The position numbers and the translations under genes are program-made. DNA of 64,000 nucleotides. It comes from UBA7672 sp965229115. Lineage in GTDB: Bacteria > Pseudomonadota > Alphaproteobacteria > Caulobacterales > Hyphomonadaceae. The notes below the pieces were generated by a model. It saw nothing but the letters and a program-made list of their open reading frames with translations. It was not told the origin of the DNA and did no database searches. The stretch covers positions 1,364,001 to 1,428,000 of the forward strand of contig CBDDIR010000003.1 in the NCBI GenBank assembly GCA_965229115.1. Reading direction: 5' to 3'. Positions 40,945 to 49,733 of this stretch are shown one piece after another. Position 1 is the first letter of the stretch, and every line of letters starts with the position of its first letter.

Positions 40945-42211
40945 GGGCGGCCGTCGGCAGCATGGCGTTGATCGCGTCCAGCGTAGTCTCGAACGGCGCG
41001 CGCGAAGCCGTAAAGAACGCGCCCAGCGTCGGGGCAGGTTGCGCCGTATCGAGCGCAGCCAGCCAGTAGTCCGACAGCTCCTGATAGGAATTGCCGATCA
41101 CCAGCGCGCCCGTTGCCTGCATGGCCTCGAACGTCTCGCGGAAGTTGAACCCGTGCGGCCCCGTGAACACGCGCTTGCCCAGCTGCGCCGGCTCGATTGG
41201 ATTATGCCCGCCAATGCCTTCCGCCGTTGCCCCGCCCAGATAAACAGCGTCCGACACCGCATACCAGAACAGCAACTCGCCAATTGTATCCGCCACCAGC
41301 ACGTCGACATCCGCCGCAGGCGCCGACTTGTCCTTCGACCATTGCTGCGTTGTCAGCCCGCGCTCACGCATCATCGCAATGATGGCGTCGCCGCGATCAG
41401 GATGCCGCGGCACGACGATCATCATCGCGCCAACCTTGCGCATGCGCACTTCGGCAAATGCGTCCGCCGCAAACTCATCCTCGCCCGGATGCGTCGATGC
41501 CGCGAGCACAGTCGGCCGCGCATTCGCCGCAACGCGAAACGCCTCGACCTTCTCCGCAGGCGGCCCCTCAACAGCCGTCGCCGTCTTGAGATTGCCCACC
41601 GTCTCGATGCGCCGCCCGATTGCAGAGCCCAGCCCATCCGCTGTCTGCTGATCCGCCGCGCCGATAAAGCCGAACGTCGCAAACACTTCGCGCGCCGCCG
41701 CCGGCCGCCCGTTCCAGCTTCGCAGCGTCCTCTCGGTCATACGCGCATTCACCAGTGCCGCCGGAACCTTGTGGCGCTTCAACCCCACCAGCATGTTCGG
41801 CCAGATCTCGCCCTCGGCGAACACGGCCGCATCGGGATTCCAGTGTTCGAGAAATGCCTCGACCGCCTTGGGTCCATCCACCGGCGCCATTTGATGAATG
41901 ACATTCGGCGGCGCCCACGACGCAATCATGTCAGCCGACGTCGTCGTCTGCGTGGTGATCACCGCCCACAGATTGCTGCGCCGCTTGCGCAGGGCAATGA
42001 ACACATCAAGCAGCAAACGAGACTCGCCAACGCTCGCCGCATGAAGCCACAACAGCGTGCCCCTCGGCCGCGCCGTTTGCGTTACGCCGAAGCGCTCGCC
42101 GATACGATCGGGATTTTCCTTGCCCTTCTTGATCCGCTGCTCGACGAGCCACGGAGCGAGAGGTTCAAGCAGGCGGGTGCCGAAGCGATAGAGCGCCAGC
42201 GAAGCGGTCAC
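40937..42211 (-). CDS. waaA: 3-deoxy-D-manno-octulosonic acid (Kdo) transferase
   Basis: A 424-residue glycosyltransferase of family GT30 that transfers Kdo to lipid IVA. Conserved parts are LWLHAASVGESRLL (the Glu is the catalytic base), AEGEIWPNML, NARMTERTLRSW, and the donor-binding region GHNPIEPAQLG. Length matches WaaA (KdtA). It is between the DUF374 gene and lpxK and overlaps both. It may be mono- or bifunctional. Confidence 0.95.
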   Translation of the reverse strand: MTASLALYRFGTRLLEPLAPWLVEQRIKKGKENPDRIGERFGVTQTARPRGTLLWLHAASVGESRLLLDVFIALRKRRSNLWAVITTQTTTSADMIASWAPPNVIHQMAPVDGPKAVEAFLEHWNPDAAVFAEGEIWPNMLVGLKRHKVPAALVNARMTERTLRSWNGRPAAAREVFATFGFIGAADQQTADGLGSAIGRRIETVGNLKTATAVEGPPAEKVEAFRVAANARPTVLAASTHPGEDEFAADAFAEVRMRKVGAMMIVVPRHPDRGDAIIAMMRERGLTTQQWSKDKSAPAADVDVLVADTIGELLFWYAVSDAVYLGGATAEGIGGHNPIEPAQLGKRVFTGPHGFNFRETFEAMQATGALVIGNSYQELSDYWLAALDTAQPAPTLGAFFTASRAPFETTLDAINAMLPTAAHA

Positions 42212-43029
42212 GTCCCGCGATGCTCCATCACTGGCTGTGTCTCGCCGGCGGCCGGAGCGTCGGCGGATGGAGCAGGGGGCGCGATCTCGGCCGCTTTCTC
42301 CTTGGGCGCAGGGATCGGCACGGTGTCTGGCGCAAGGCCGGCAAGCTCATCCGCACGCGCGGTTGCGGCGCGCAGGGCGATCTCCACACGCTGGCGAAGC
42401 TCTTCGGAATCCATGCTCTTCGATGTGGGGATCGGTTCGGGAATTACGACTGCGCCGCGCGCAAACGGGTTCGGCCAGAGCAGGCGGTCCCAGGTGTTGA
42501 GGCGCTTCGCGTTGGCCGACAGGCCATAGATCATGATCGGCACGCCCATCTGCTGCGCCAGCTTGATCGTGCCGATGCCGACGGTTTCACGCGGACCTTT
42601 CGGCCCGTCGATCGTCATGACGATGCCGCCGCCCTTCTGCATCACTTCCATCGCCTCGCGCGCTGCCGAGACGCCGCGCTTGCTCTTGTCCTTCCGTCCG
42701 GAAGACGAGCCGCGAATGATGTAGAGGCCAAGCCATGTGCCAGCGCGCTTCGTGAACTCGCCATCCTTCGACGGCGACACCATCAGCGCGGCAGGGTGGG
42801 GCGGCTTCTTCCATTTCGGCCGCATGCGGATCTGCGCGTACGGCATCAGCAGGATGCGCGAATGCCACGTCGCGGCGACCCAACCCTGCGGCGACTCCCA
42901 CAAGTTACGCAGGTTCTCGATGCCTTCCACTTTCCAGCGGAGGGTGTGTGACAGGATGGACATGTACATCCAGATCAGCGTGCCCCCGATCCAGGGAATC
43001 ACAGGTGACTGGCCACTACGCTTGGACAT
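42208..43029 (-). CDS. DUF374 lysophospholipid acyltransferase-like protein
   Basis: A 273-residue membrane-associated protein. One hydrophobic segment (residues 10-30) anchors it; the acyltransferase-like motifs are WHSRILLMPYA and TIDGPKGPRE, which match the DUF374/LPLAT group commonly found beside waaA in alphaproteobacteria. The C-terminal 40 residues are a Pro/Ala/Glu tail. It is the first gene of the operon DUF374-waaA-lpxK-lpxL. The acyl acceptor is unproven; lipid A is the likely target by context. Confidence 0.88.
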   Translation of the reverse strand: MSKRSGQSPVIPWIGGTLIWMYMSILSHTLRWKVEGIENLRNLWESPQGWVAATWHSRILLMPYAQIRMRPKWKKPPHPAALMVSPSKDGEFTKRAGTWLGLYIIRGSSSGRKDKSKRGVSAAREAMEVMQKGGGIVMTIDGPKGPRETVGIGTIKLAQQMGVPIMIYGLSANAKRLNTWDRLLWPNPFARGAVVIPEPIPTSKSMDSEELRQRVEIALRAATARADELAGLAPDTVPIPAPKEKAAEIAPPAPSADAPAAGETQPVMEHRGT

Positions 43030-43192
43030 GAGCCGCTATATACTCCCTGCCGCGTCAGCCGCCAGACTTCGCCAAAGGTAATGGGGGTGTGGTCATTACA
43101 AGGCCTGAAGCCTTGATACTGCTGCATTGTCTCCCCCTGCGACAGCCACGCCGCCTTGCAATCCCTCCCAAAAGCGGCATCTAGCGGGCAAC

Positions 43193-43882
43193 ATGACAAG
43201 CGACGCAGCCTCCATGGCGCTCCCCATCGACCTCTCGACGCCGGCTGGCCGCCGCCGCGCCCGCAAGGAGCTCATCTGGGGCGACCACGGCTTCCTGCGC
43301 CTGAAATTCCGCAACCTGCATCGTATCTCTGACGAAATGTATCGGGCGAACCAGCCGTCGCCGGAACACATCGCCGTCTATGCGAAGGAGCTGGGCCTCA
43401 AGACGATCATCAATCTGCGCGGCGAGAGCCCCAAGGGCTACTACCTGCTCGAGAAGGAAGCCTGCGAGGCAAACGGCATCCAGCTCGTCGATTTCCAGAT
43501 GTTTTCCCGTGACATCCCCCCGCCCGAGAACGTGCTGGAAGCGAAGAAGCTGTTCGACTCGATCGCTTACCCGGCCCTGATGCACTGCAAGTCTGGCGCA
43601 GACCGCGCCGGCATCATGGCCGTGCTCTACATGCACTTCCGCAAGGGCCAGCCGATCAGCCAGGCGCTGGAAATGCTGTCCAGCAAGTACCTGCACATCA
43701 AGCAGGGCAAGACCGGCGTGCTCGACTACTTCTTCGAGACCTACCTAGCGGAAGGCCCCGCAAAAGGCCTTTCGTTTCAGCAATGGGTCGAAAAGGGCTA
43801 CGATAAAGCAGCCCTGAAGGCCAAATTCCTGAAATCGCGCAAGTCTAAGCTCAACGTCGACGACGTTCTGCGCCGCGAATAG
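43193..43882 (+). CDS. Cys-phosphatase (dual-specificity / tyrosine phosphatase fold), CtpA-like
   Basis: A 229-residue protein with the phosphatase loop HCKSGADRAGI (Cys132, Arg138) and the conserved FRNLHRISDEMYRANQPSPE substrate-side segment followed by TIINLRGES. No signal peptide is evident. The gene is divergent from the DUF374-waaA-lpxK-lpxL operon. In Caulobacter an essential phosphatase of this type, CtpA, affects the outer membrane and lipid A phosphates; orthology here is inferred from fold and neighbourhood. A protein-tyrosine phosphatase role is the alternative. Confidence 0.82.
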   Translation: MTSDAASMALPIDLSTPAGRRRARKELIWGDHGFLRLKFRNLHRISDEMYRANQPSPEHIAVYAKELGLKTIINLRGESPKGYYLLEKEACEANGIQLVDFQMFSRDIPPPENVLEAKKLFDSIAYPALMHCKSGADRAGIMAVLYMHFRKGQPISQALEMLSSKYLHIKQGKTGVLDYFFETYLAEGPAKGLSFQQWVEKGYDKAALKAKFLKSRKSKLNVDDVLRRE

Positions 43883-43979
43883 CAGCAAATACACGCCTCC
43901 CGGCAGGTATCCGAAAAAACCGTTCGCCTGTGGTCTTGCCACCCGCTAGAAAGTCAGCGGTTCGCGTGGAGGGGTCCTC

Positions 43980-44300
43980 ATGAAATTCTTCATCATCAAC
44001 AGTTTCCGCTTCCTGGTTTACATCGCTTACTTCGGAATCATCGCGCTCTACGCCTTCGGCGCGTACATCGAACGGGCGCAGATCCAGGAAATCATCTCCA
44101 AGCTCACCGGCTCGGGCCAGATCACGGCCGCCGGCACGCTCGATCCGGGCATGGTGCTCGCGCCCTCGGGCCTCGCAGCCCTCGCCATTGTCGCCGGCCT
44201 CATCATGGGCTGGATCGCGGCGACCCTCGTCTGCGGCGTCCTCGTCACGCTCCTCGACATCCGCGACGACATCAACGACCGCCTGCCGCGCGCCAAGTAA
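43980..44300 (+). CDS. Small two-helix membrane protein
   Basis: A 106-residue protein with one helix at residues 4-28 (FRFLVYIAYFGIIALYAFGA) and another at about 62-90; the connecting part contains a charged helix and TGSGQITAAG. The C-terminus is Asp/Arg-rich and expected in the cytoplasm. It lies between the phosphatase gene and pmbA and is followed by its own terminator. No family is recognised. Confidence 0.7.
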   Translation: MKFFIINSFRFLVYIAYFGIIALYAFGAYIERAQIQEIISKLTGSGQITAAGTLDPGMVLAPSGLAALAIVAGLIMGWIAATLVCGVLVTLLDIRDDINDRLPRAK

Positions 44301-44321
44301 TGGCCGCGTAGAGACCAAAAG

Positions 44322-44350
44322 AGGCGCTGGCGGATACGCCGGCGCCTTTT
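44322..44350 (+). terminator. Rho-independent terminator
   Basis: An 11-base arm 44322-44332 pairs with 44337-44347 with one G-T wobble, followed by four T residues. Confidence 0.88.
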
Positions 44351-44414
44351 CGTATATGTGGGCCAATTCCAACCCACACTTGGCCTTTTGCTTCCGCAGC
44401 TTCACATAGGGGCT

Positions 44415-45752
44415 ATGACAACCTCTCCCGCCGACCTGCTGCAGTCCCTGATCGCCGCCACGCTGAAGACCGGCGCAGACGCTGCCGACGCGCGCCTCTC
44501 CGAAAGCGCCAGCCTGTCAGTGGAAGTCCGCAACCGCGAACTCGAGAGCGTCGAGCGCGAGGAATCCCGCGGCGTCTCCCTCCGCGCCCTGGTCGGCCGC
44601 CGCCAGGCGGCCGTCTCCGGCACCGACCTCTCGCCCGACGCCCTGAAAGCCCTCAGCGAGCGCGTCGTCGCCATGGCCAAGCTCGCGCCCGAAGACAAAT
44701 ACTGCGGCCTCGCGGAAGCCTCCGAGATCGCCACCAACCACCCGAACCTCCAGCTCGACAGCGACGACACACCCGAAGCCGAAGAACTCGAACGTCGCGG
44801 CCGCGAGATCGAAGACGCCGCCATGGCGGTGCAGGGCGTGAAGCAGGTCTCCCACGCCGGCGCCTCCTGGGGCACGAGCAATTCCTGGCTCGCCGCCTCC
44901 AACGGCTTCACCGCCCACAAGACCTCCGGCTACTCCTCCATGGCCGGCGTCGCGATCTCCGAACGCGACGGCGCGATGGAACGCGACCACGAAAGCTCGT
45001 CCGCGCGTCTCCTCGCCAAACACAAATCACCCGAATGGGTCGGCCGCAGCGCCGCTGAGCGCGCCGTCGCGCGCCTCGGCGCCCGCAAGCTCGACAGCCA
45101 GACCGCAGCCGTCATCTACGAGAACCGCCTGTCATCGCGCCTGCTCGGCGCCTTCATCGGCGCGATCTCCGGCCCCGCCATCGCGCGCGGCGTCTCGTTC
45201 CTGAAGGACAAGATGGGCAAGCCCGTCTTCGCACCCGGCGTCGACATCATCGACGATCCGCTGCGCCTCGGCGGCTTCGGCTCGCGCGGCTTCGACGGCG
45301 AGGGCAGGCCGGTGCAACAGACCGCGCTGGTGAAAGATGGCCAGCTCACCCAATGGCTGCTCAACGGCCCCGCCGCCCGCCAGCTTGGCCTCACGCCCAA
45401 CGGCTTTGCCAGCATGGGCTTCGGCGATCCGCCGGGCGTCACCACGTCGAACCTCGACATCATGCCGGGCAAGCGCACGCAGGCCGAACTCATGAAGGAC
45501 GCAGGCAAGGGCCTGCTCATCACCGACATGTTCGGCCCCTCGATCAACCCGAACACCGGCGATTATTCCGTCGGCGTCTCCGGCTTCTGGTTCGAGAATG
45601 GCGAGCGCGCCTACCCGGTCTCCGAAGTCACCGTAGCCGGCGATCTCCCCTCCATGCTCCTGCGCGCCGTCATGGGCTCCGATCTCGAAATCCGCGGCTC
45701 GACCAACGCGCCCAGCATTCTCATTGATGGGATGACGCTTGCCGGCCGGTGA
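44415..45752 (+). CDS. pmbA: TldD/PmbA family protein (TldE/PmbA subunit)
   Basis: A 445-residue cytoplasmic protein, partner of TldD in a proteolytic complex that processes peptides and helps degrade antitoxins. The central EVRNRELESVEREESRGVSL and C-terminal GDYSVGVSGFWFENGE are family features; no HExxH is present, which fits the non-metal PmbA (TldE) subunit rather than TldD. ATG 44415 is preferred over an upstream in-frame start. It is the first gene of a plus-strand unit pmbA-cysQ-DUF4170-msbA. Confidence 0.93.
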   Translation: MTTSPADLLQSLIAATLKTGADAADARLSESASLSVEVRNRELESVEREESRGVSLRALVGRRQAAVSGTDLSPDALKALSERVVAMAKLAPEDKYCGLAEASEIATNHPNLQLDSDDTPEAEELERRGREIEDAAMAVQGVKQVSHAGASWGTSNSWLAASNGFTAHKTSGYSSMAGVAISERDGAMERDHESSSARLLAKHKSPEWVGRSAAERAVARLGARKLDSQTAAVIYENRLSSRLLGAFIGAISGPAIARGVSFLKDKMGKPVFAPGVDIIDDPLRLGGFGSRGFDGEGRPVQQTALVKDGQLTQWLLNGPAARQLGLTPNGFASMGFGDPPGVTTSNLDIMPGKRTQAELMKDAGKGLLITDMFGPSINPNTGDYSVGVSGFWFENGERAYPVSEVTVAGDLPSMLLRAVMGSDLEIRGSTNAPSILIDGMTLAGR

Positions 45753-46572
45753 CGCGCTCGAAGCCGATCTGGCGCTGCTGCAGGATCTGGCCCTGCTGAA
45801 AGACGTCGCGCGGGAAGCAGGCGAACTCGCGCTCGACTGGCTCCGCCACGGCGCCAAGGCGTGGGACAAGTCCGCCAACAATCCCGTCACCGAAGCCGAT
45901 CTCGCGGTCAACGACCTGATCGCCAAGCGCCTCCGCACCGCCCGTCCCGAATACGGCTGGCTCTCCGAAGAAACCCGCGACAACCCCGCAGACCGCACGC
46001 AGGAAAAGGTGTGGGTCGTCGACCCGATCGACGGCACCAAAGCCTTCGTCAAAGGCGACACCGGCTTCTGCGTCTCCATCGCCCGCGTCGACAATGGCGA
46101 GCCGGTCCTCGGCGTCATCTACAACCCGAACTTCGACGAGCTGCTGCACGCGCGCCTCCACGGCGGCGCGTTCCTCAATGATCGCCCCATTCGCGCCACC
46201 ACCTGCGCCAAGCTCAGCTGCCGCATGGTGGGCCAGCCCGATGTCTTCGCCGCGCCAGACGCCAGCCAACGCTGGCCGGGCATCAAGCTGATCTCGCCCA
46301 TGCCTAACGCCGTCGCCTGGCGCATGTGCCTCGTGGCCGCGGGCAGGTGGGATGCCGCCGTCGCCCTCAACCCCAAGAACGACTGGGATCTGGCCGCCGC
46401 CGTTCTACTGGTGCGCGAAGCGGGCGGTATTGCCACCGATAGGGACGGCCAGCCGCTTGTTTTTAACCAGGCTTCGGTGATCCAGCGCGGCGTGGTTGCC
46501 GCTGGCGCCGCCCTTCACCCGCTGATAATGGAAAGGCTGCACAATTACCCTGCCAGCCAGGATCCAAAATGA
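45739..46572 (+). CDS. cysQ: Inositol monophosphatase superfamily / 3'(2'),5'-bisphosphate nucleotidase (CysQ-like)
   Basis: A 277-residue Mg2+-dependent, Li+-sensitive phosphatase. Metal-binding motifs are SEET and VDPIDGTKAF, and the third is NDWDLAAAVLLVREAGG. CysQ removes the 3' phosphate of PAP from sulfate assimilation; inositol-type phosphatases share the fold, so this is a probable, not proven, assignment. The start is taken at TTG 45739, which overlaps the pmbA end by 14 bases; no good ATG exists nearby. It is translationally coupled in the operon. Confidence 0.85.
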   Translation: MPAGDALEADLALLQDLALLKDVAREAGELALDWLRHGAKAWDKSANNPVTEADLAVNDLIAKRLRTARPEYGWLSEETRDNPADRTQEKVWVVDPIDGTKAFVKGDTGFCVSIARVDNGEPVLGVIYNPNFDELLHARLHGGAFLNDRPIRATTCAKLSCRMVGQPDVFAAPDASQRWPGIKLISPMPNAVAWRMCLVAAGRWDAAVALNPKNDWDLAAAVLLVREAGGIATDRDGQPLVFNQASVIQRGVVAAGAALHPLIMERLHNYPASQDPK

Positions 46573-46820
46573 CCTCCCAAGCAGAAGACAAACAGCTCCT
46601 CCACCTCGTCATCGGCGGCGAACTGAAGAGCATCGGCAAATTCGAATTCGCCAATCTGAAGGAAATGCACTTCGTCGGCGCGTTCCCCAGCTACAACGCC
46701 GCCTTCGACGCCTGGAAGTCGGCGGCCCAGCGCACGGTCGATAACGCCCAGATGCGCTACTTCATCCTGCACGCCCACCGGCTGCTCGATCCGGAAACCG
46801 GCAAGCATCACAATGCCTGA
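46569..46820 (+). CDS. DUF4170 family protein
   Basis: An 83-residue soluble protein with the sequence LHLVIGGELKS, KEMHFVGAFPSY and RYFILHAHRLLDPE, the hallmarks of DUF4170. Homologues occur next to cysQ and MsbA-type transporters in many alphaproteobacteria, as here, but the function is not known. It overlaps cysQ by four bases and the transporter gene by eight bases, so expression is tightly coupled. Confidence 0.9.
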   Translation: MTSQAEDKQLLHLVIGGELKSIGKFEFANLKEMHFVGAFPSYNAAFDAWKSAAQRTVDNAQMRYFILHAHRLLDPETGKHHNA

Positions 46821-48558
46821 AGCCACAGGCAGTCCTGAGAAGGACCGCCTCTCCTCACGCTTCGTCCGCGACTGGCTGCTTCCGCAATGGAAGTGGTTCG
46901 CGCTCGGCGCATTCTTCGCCGCCGTCACCGCGGCGTGCGCGTGGGGCTATTCGCAGATCACCTCGCTCGCCACTGACTGGCTCTCGCAGGGCGACCGCCG
47001 CATCTTCAACACGGCGCCCATCGTCATTGTCGCGCTGGTCGCGCTGCGCGCCCCGGCCATGTACTGGCAGACGCAGGCCAACAATCACGGCGTCCAGAAC
47101 GCCATCGTGAAATTGCAGGAGGCGCTGTTCGGTCGCCTCATAGACGGCGACTTCGCCCGCCTGCAGTCGAAGAACTCCGGCGAGTACGTTTCGCAATTCG
47201 CCAACGATATGGTGCTCATCCGCGAAGCCGCCCTGCGCGTCGCCACTAACCTCGCCAAGTCCTCGCTCACCATCCTCGCCGCCGTCATCTACATGATGAC
47301 GACCGACTGGCTGCTCACCCTGTTCCTGCTCATCGTCTATCCGATCGCCTTCTACCCGGTGATCCAGATGGGCAATCGCGTCCGCAAGTCCTCGCGCAAG
47401 TCGCAGGAGCAGGCCGGCACGATGACCTCGATCCTCAACGAAGCCTTCCAGGGTTCGCGTACGGTGAAAGCCTTCGGCCTCGAAGGCTTCCAGAAGGATC
47501 GCGCCCGCGCCTCGTTCATGGAGCGTGCACGCCTCTACATGAAGGTCCTGCGCTCCAAGGCGCTGGTTGATCCCTTCCTCGAAATCGTCGGCGGCGTAGC
47601 GCTCGCTGGCCTCTTCATGTTCGCAGGCTGGCGCTCCTTCACCGGCGACATCACGGTCGGCGAACTCCTCGGCATCATCGTCGCCATCGGCGTCGCCTCG
47701 CCGGAAATCCGCGCGCTTGGAACTCTGAACGCCGTCGTCAACGAAGGCCTCGCTGCAGCAGGTCGCGTCTATGCCGTCATCGACCAGAAGACGCACGTGG
47801 CAGATCGCAAGGATGCGCACGCGCTCGGCCACGCCAAAGGGCAGGTCGCGTTCGACAACGTCACATTCGCCTATCCCGGCGCAGGCCCCGCGCTCAGCGG
47901 CCTCAGCTTCACCGCGCAGCCGGGCGAAACCATCGCCATCGTCGGCCCCTCGGGCGCTGGCAAGTCCACCGTCTTCAACATGCTGCTCCGCCTCTACGAC
48001 GTCGAAAGCGGCTCAGTCAGCGTCGACGGCCACAACGTTCGCGACGTGCAGCTCGCCTCGCTCCGCCGTAACCTCGCGCTCGTCTCGCAGGACGCCTTCC
48101 TGTTCGACGCCACCATCCGCGAAAACATCGGCCTTGGCCGCTCGGGCGCAACCGACGAACAGATCGAACAAGCCGCGAAAGACGCCGCCTGCGATTTCAT
48201 CGACAATCTCCCCGGCGGCTGGAACGCGCCGGCAGGCGAGGGCGGCCGCAATCTCTCCGGCGGCCAGCGCCAACGCATCGCGCTCGCCCGCGCGCTCCTC
48301 TCCGAAGCGCCGATCCTCCTGCTCGACGAAGCCACCAGCGCACTCGACAGCGAAAGCGAAGCGCGCGTGCAGCAGGCGCTCGCCAACGTCGCCGGCAAGC
48401 GCACCGTCATCGTTATCGCCCACCGCCTCGCGACTGTGCGGCGCGCAGATCGCATCTATGTCGTCGAAGCCGGCCGCGTCTCTGAATCCGGCACGCACGA
48501 CGAACTCGTGGCGCGCGCCGGCGCCTATGCGCGCCTCGCTGCACTTCAGCTCTCGTAA
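46813..48558 (+). CDS. ABC transporter, permease–ATPase fusion (MsbA-like lipid A flippase)
   Basis: A 581-residue half-transporter. Six helices lie in residues 20-310. The nucleotide-binding domain has Walker A GPSGAGKST, the Q-loop SQDAFLFDA, signature LSGGQRQRIALARALL and Walker B ILLLDEATSALD, all intact. Homologues flip lipid A-core (MsbA) or phospholipids across the inner membrane. The location with pmbA-cysQ-DUF4170 beside the lipid A operon supports the MsbA role. It would act as a homodimer. A drug exporter is the alternative. Confidence 0.9.
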   Translation: MPEATGSPEKDRLSSRFVRDWLLPQWKWFALGAFFAAVTAACAWGYSQITSLATDWLSQGDRRIFNTAPIVIVALVALRAPAMYWQTQANNHGVQNAIVKLQEALFGRLIDGDFARLQSKNSGEYVSQFANDMVLIREAALRVATNLAKSSLTILAAVIYMMTTDWLLTLFLLIVYPIAFYPVIQMGNRVRKSSRKSQEQAGTMTSILNEAFQGSRTVKAFGLEGFQKDRARASFMERARLYMKVLRSKALVDPFLEIVGGVALAGLFMFAGWRSFTGDITVGELLGIIVAIGVASPEIRALGTLNAVVNEGLAAAGRVYAVIDQKTHVADRKDAHALGHAKGQVAFDNVTFAYPGAGPALSGLSFTAQPGETIAIVGPSGAGKSTVFNMLLRLYDVESGSVSVDGHNVRDVQLASLRRNLALVSQDAFLFDATIRENIGLGRSGATDEQIEQAAKDAACDFIDNLPGGWNAPAGEGGRNLSGGQRQRIALARALLSEAPILLLDEATSALDSESEARVQQALANVAGKRTVIVIAHRLATVRRADRIYVVEAGRVSESGTHDELVARAGAYARLAALQLS

Positions 48559-48634
48559 CCGTCAAAAAGGTTACCGCTGAGTAGCGTTATTTTAACGCAA
48601 ACAACCTATGGTTTTCCTCAGGCAGGGGAAAGCC

Positions 48635-49120
48635 ATGAAGGATCCGACAGACGCTAGCGTCGTCGTGTGCACGCATTTTATGGGCATCGCACGCACCGTG
48701 CGGATGGCCCTCCGCGGCATGGACGTTCGCAATGTGAACCTCGCTGCCAACAAGGAGCAGCTGCGCGAAGCATTTCTCGATGCTGATCCGCACTGTGTCA
48801 TCGTCTATGTCGACAGCGATCATCCCGACGACGAGGGCCTGCAGCTCCTCCACTTCCTCCGTCGCGACGAAGCCAGCCACAACCACAAGATCCCGGTCAT
48901 CGTGATCTCCCCGCGCAGCGACATCCAGACCGTCAACGCCGCCATGCAGGGCGGCGCGCACGAGTACGCGCTATTCCCCACATCCGGCGAAACGCTGCTG
49001 CGCAAGATCACCTCCGTCTGCACCACGCCGCGCGGCTGGATCGACCGCCCCGACTATGTCGGCCCCGAACGCAAGATCGACCGCGAGACGGCCGAAGCGG
49101 GCGAAAAGACGGCGGTCTGA
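48635..49120 (+). CDS. Degenerate receiver-like protein
   Basis: A 161-residue protein with a receiver-like fold. The phosphoacceptor position is Asp60 in VYVDSDHP, and VIVISPRSD is the strand-4 region, but the N-terminal acidic pair is replaced (VVVCTHFMG) and the conserved lysine is a Phe in EYALFPTSGE. So phosphorylation is doubtful. The end carries DRPDYVGPERK, a sequence seen at the tails of some alphaproteobacterial receiver proteins. ATG 48635 follows AGGGGAA. No kinase or DNA-binding domain is adjacent. Confidence 0.75.
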   Translation: MKDPTDASVVVCTHFMGIARTVRMALRGMDVRNVNLAANKEQLREAFLDADPHCVIVYVDSDHPDDEGLQLLHFLRRDEASHNHKIPVIVISPRSDIQTVNAAMQGGAHEYALFPTSGETLLRKITSVCTTPRGWIDRPDYVGPERKIDRETAEAGEKTAV

Positions 49121-49197
49121 TCTGCAGAACTGCTGAAAATGCCAGCGTGCTAATCCCGGCGGTCCTGCTAGGCTCTCCGCAACGTTGGGAGACAGCC

Positions 49198-49725
49198 ATG
49201 GCCTACCGGTTCGCCGCCGCAGTCGCGCTCGCATCCATCCTCGCCGCCTGCAGCCCGCAAGCGCCAGCCACACCAGCACCCGAAAAAACCGCCGAAGCGC
49301 CGCCCGCCGTCCAGCAGGGCAACACGCCGCCGGAAGACCTCGATCCCTTCGTCGTCATGATCGGCGCCGAACGCTGGACCGTCATCCTCGACAAGGCGCT
49401 CGAAGGCGCACGCGAAGCGCCCGAGGGTCCCGGCGCCATCGAGGAAACCGATCTCTACCGCGCCGACGCCGCCACCAAGTCCGCCGCCGCATCCGTCATC
49501 GAACTCCGCAACCGCGTCTGCCGCAAAGGCCTCGTCACCGGCGACAAGTGCAAGCTCCCCGAATGGCCCGCCTGGACGCTCGAGCCGCCCACGGGCGACA
49601 CGCCGATCGAAGAGATCGACCGCCGCTCCGGCTGGGTCGACACCGTCATGGCGCCCTTCACCGAAGCCGGCTGCGCCGCCGGCCGCGCCGCAACGAAGGA
49701 CGAGATGTTCTGCTCGGTGGAGTAG
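49198..49725 (+). CDS. Putative lipoprotein
   Basis: A 175-residue exported protein whose signal ends SILAAC, giving Cys18. A short Pro/Ala tether is followed by a domain with VVMIGAERWTVILDKALEG and paired Cys (NRVCRKGL, DKCKLP, GCAAGR, FCSVE) that may be disulfide-linked. No recognised domain. ATG 49198 follows GGGAG. The converging TauE gene ends eight bases past the stop. Confidence 0.72.
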   Translation: MAYRFAAAVALASILAACSPQAPATPAPEKTAEAPPAVQQGNTPPEDLDPFVVMIGAERWTVILDKALEGAREAPEGPGAIEETDLYRADAATKSAAASVIELRNRVCRKGLVTGDKCKLPEWPAWTLEPPTGDTPIEEIDRRSGWVDTVMAPFTEAGCAAGRAATKDEMFCSVE

Positions 49726-49733
49726 GGCTTAGC

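Noticed and set aside
40880..42529. A 549-codon frame on the plus strand
   Set aside because: It is antisense to lpxK, waaA and DUF374, all with intact catalytic motifs; its Arg/His-rich composition is that of a shadow frame.
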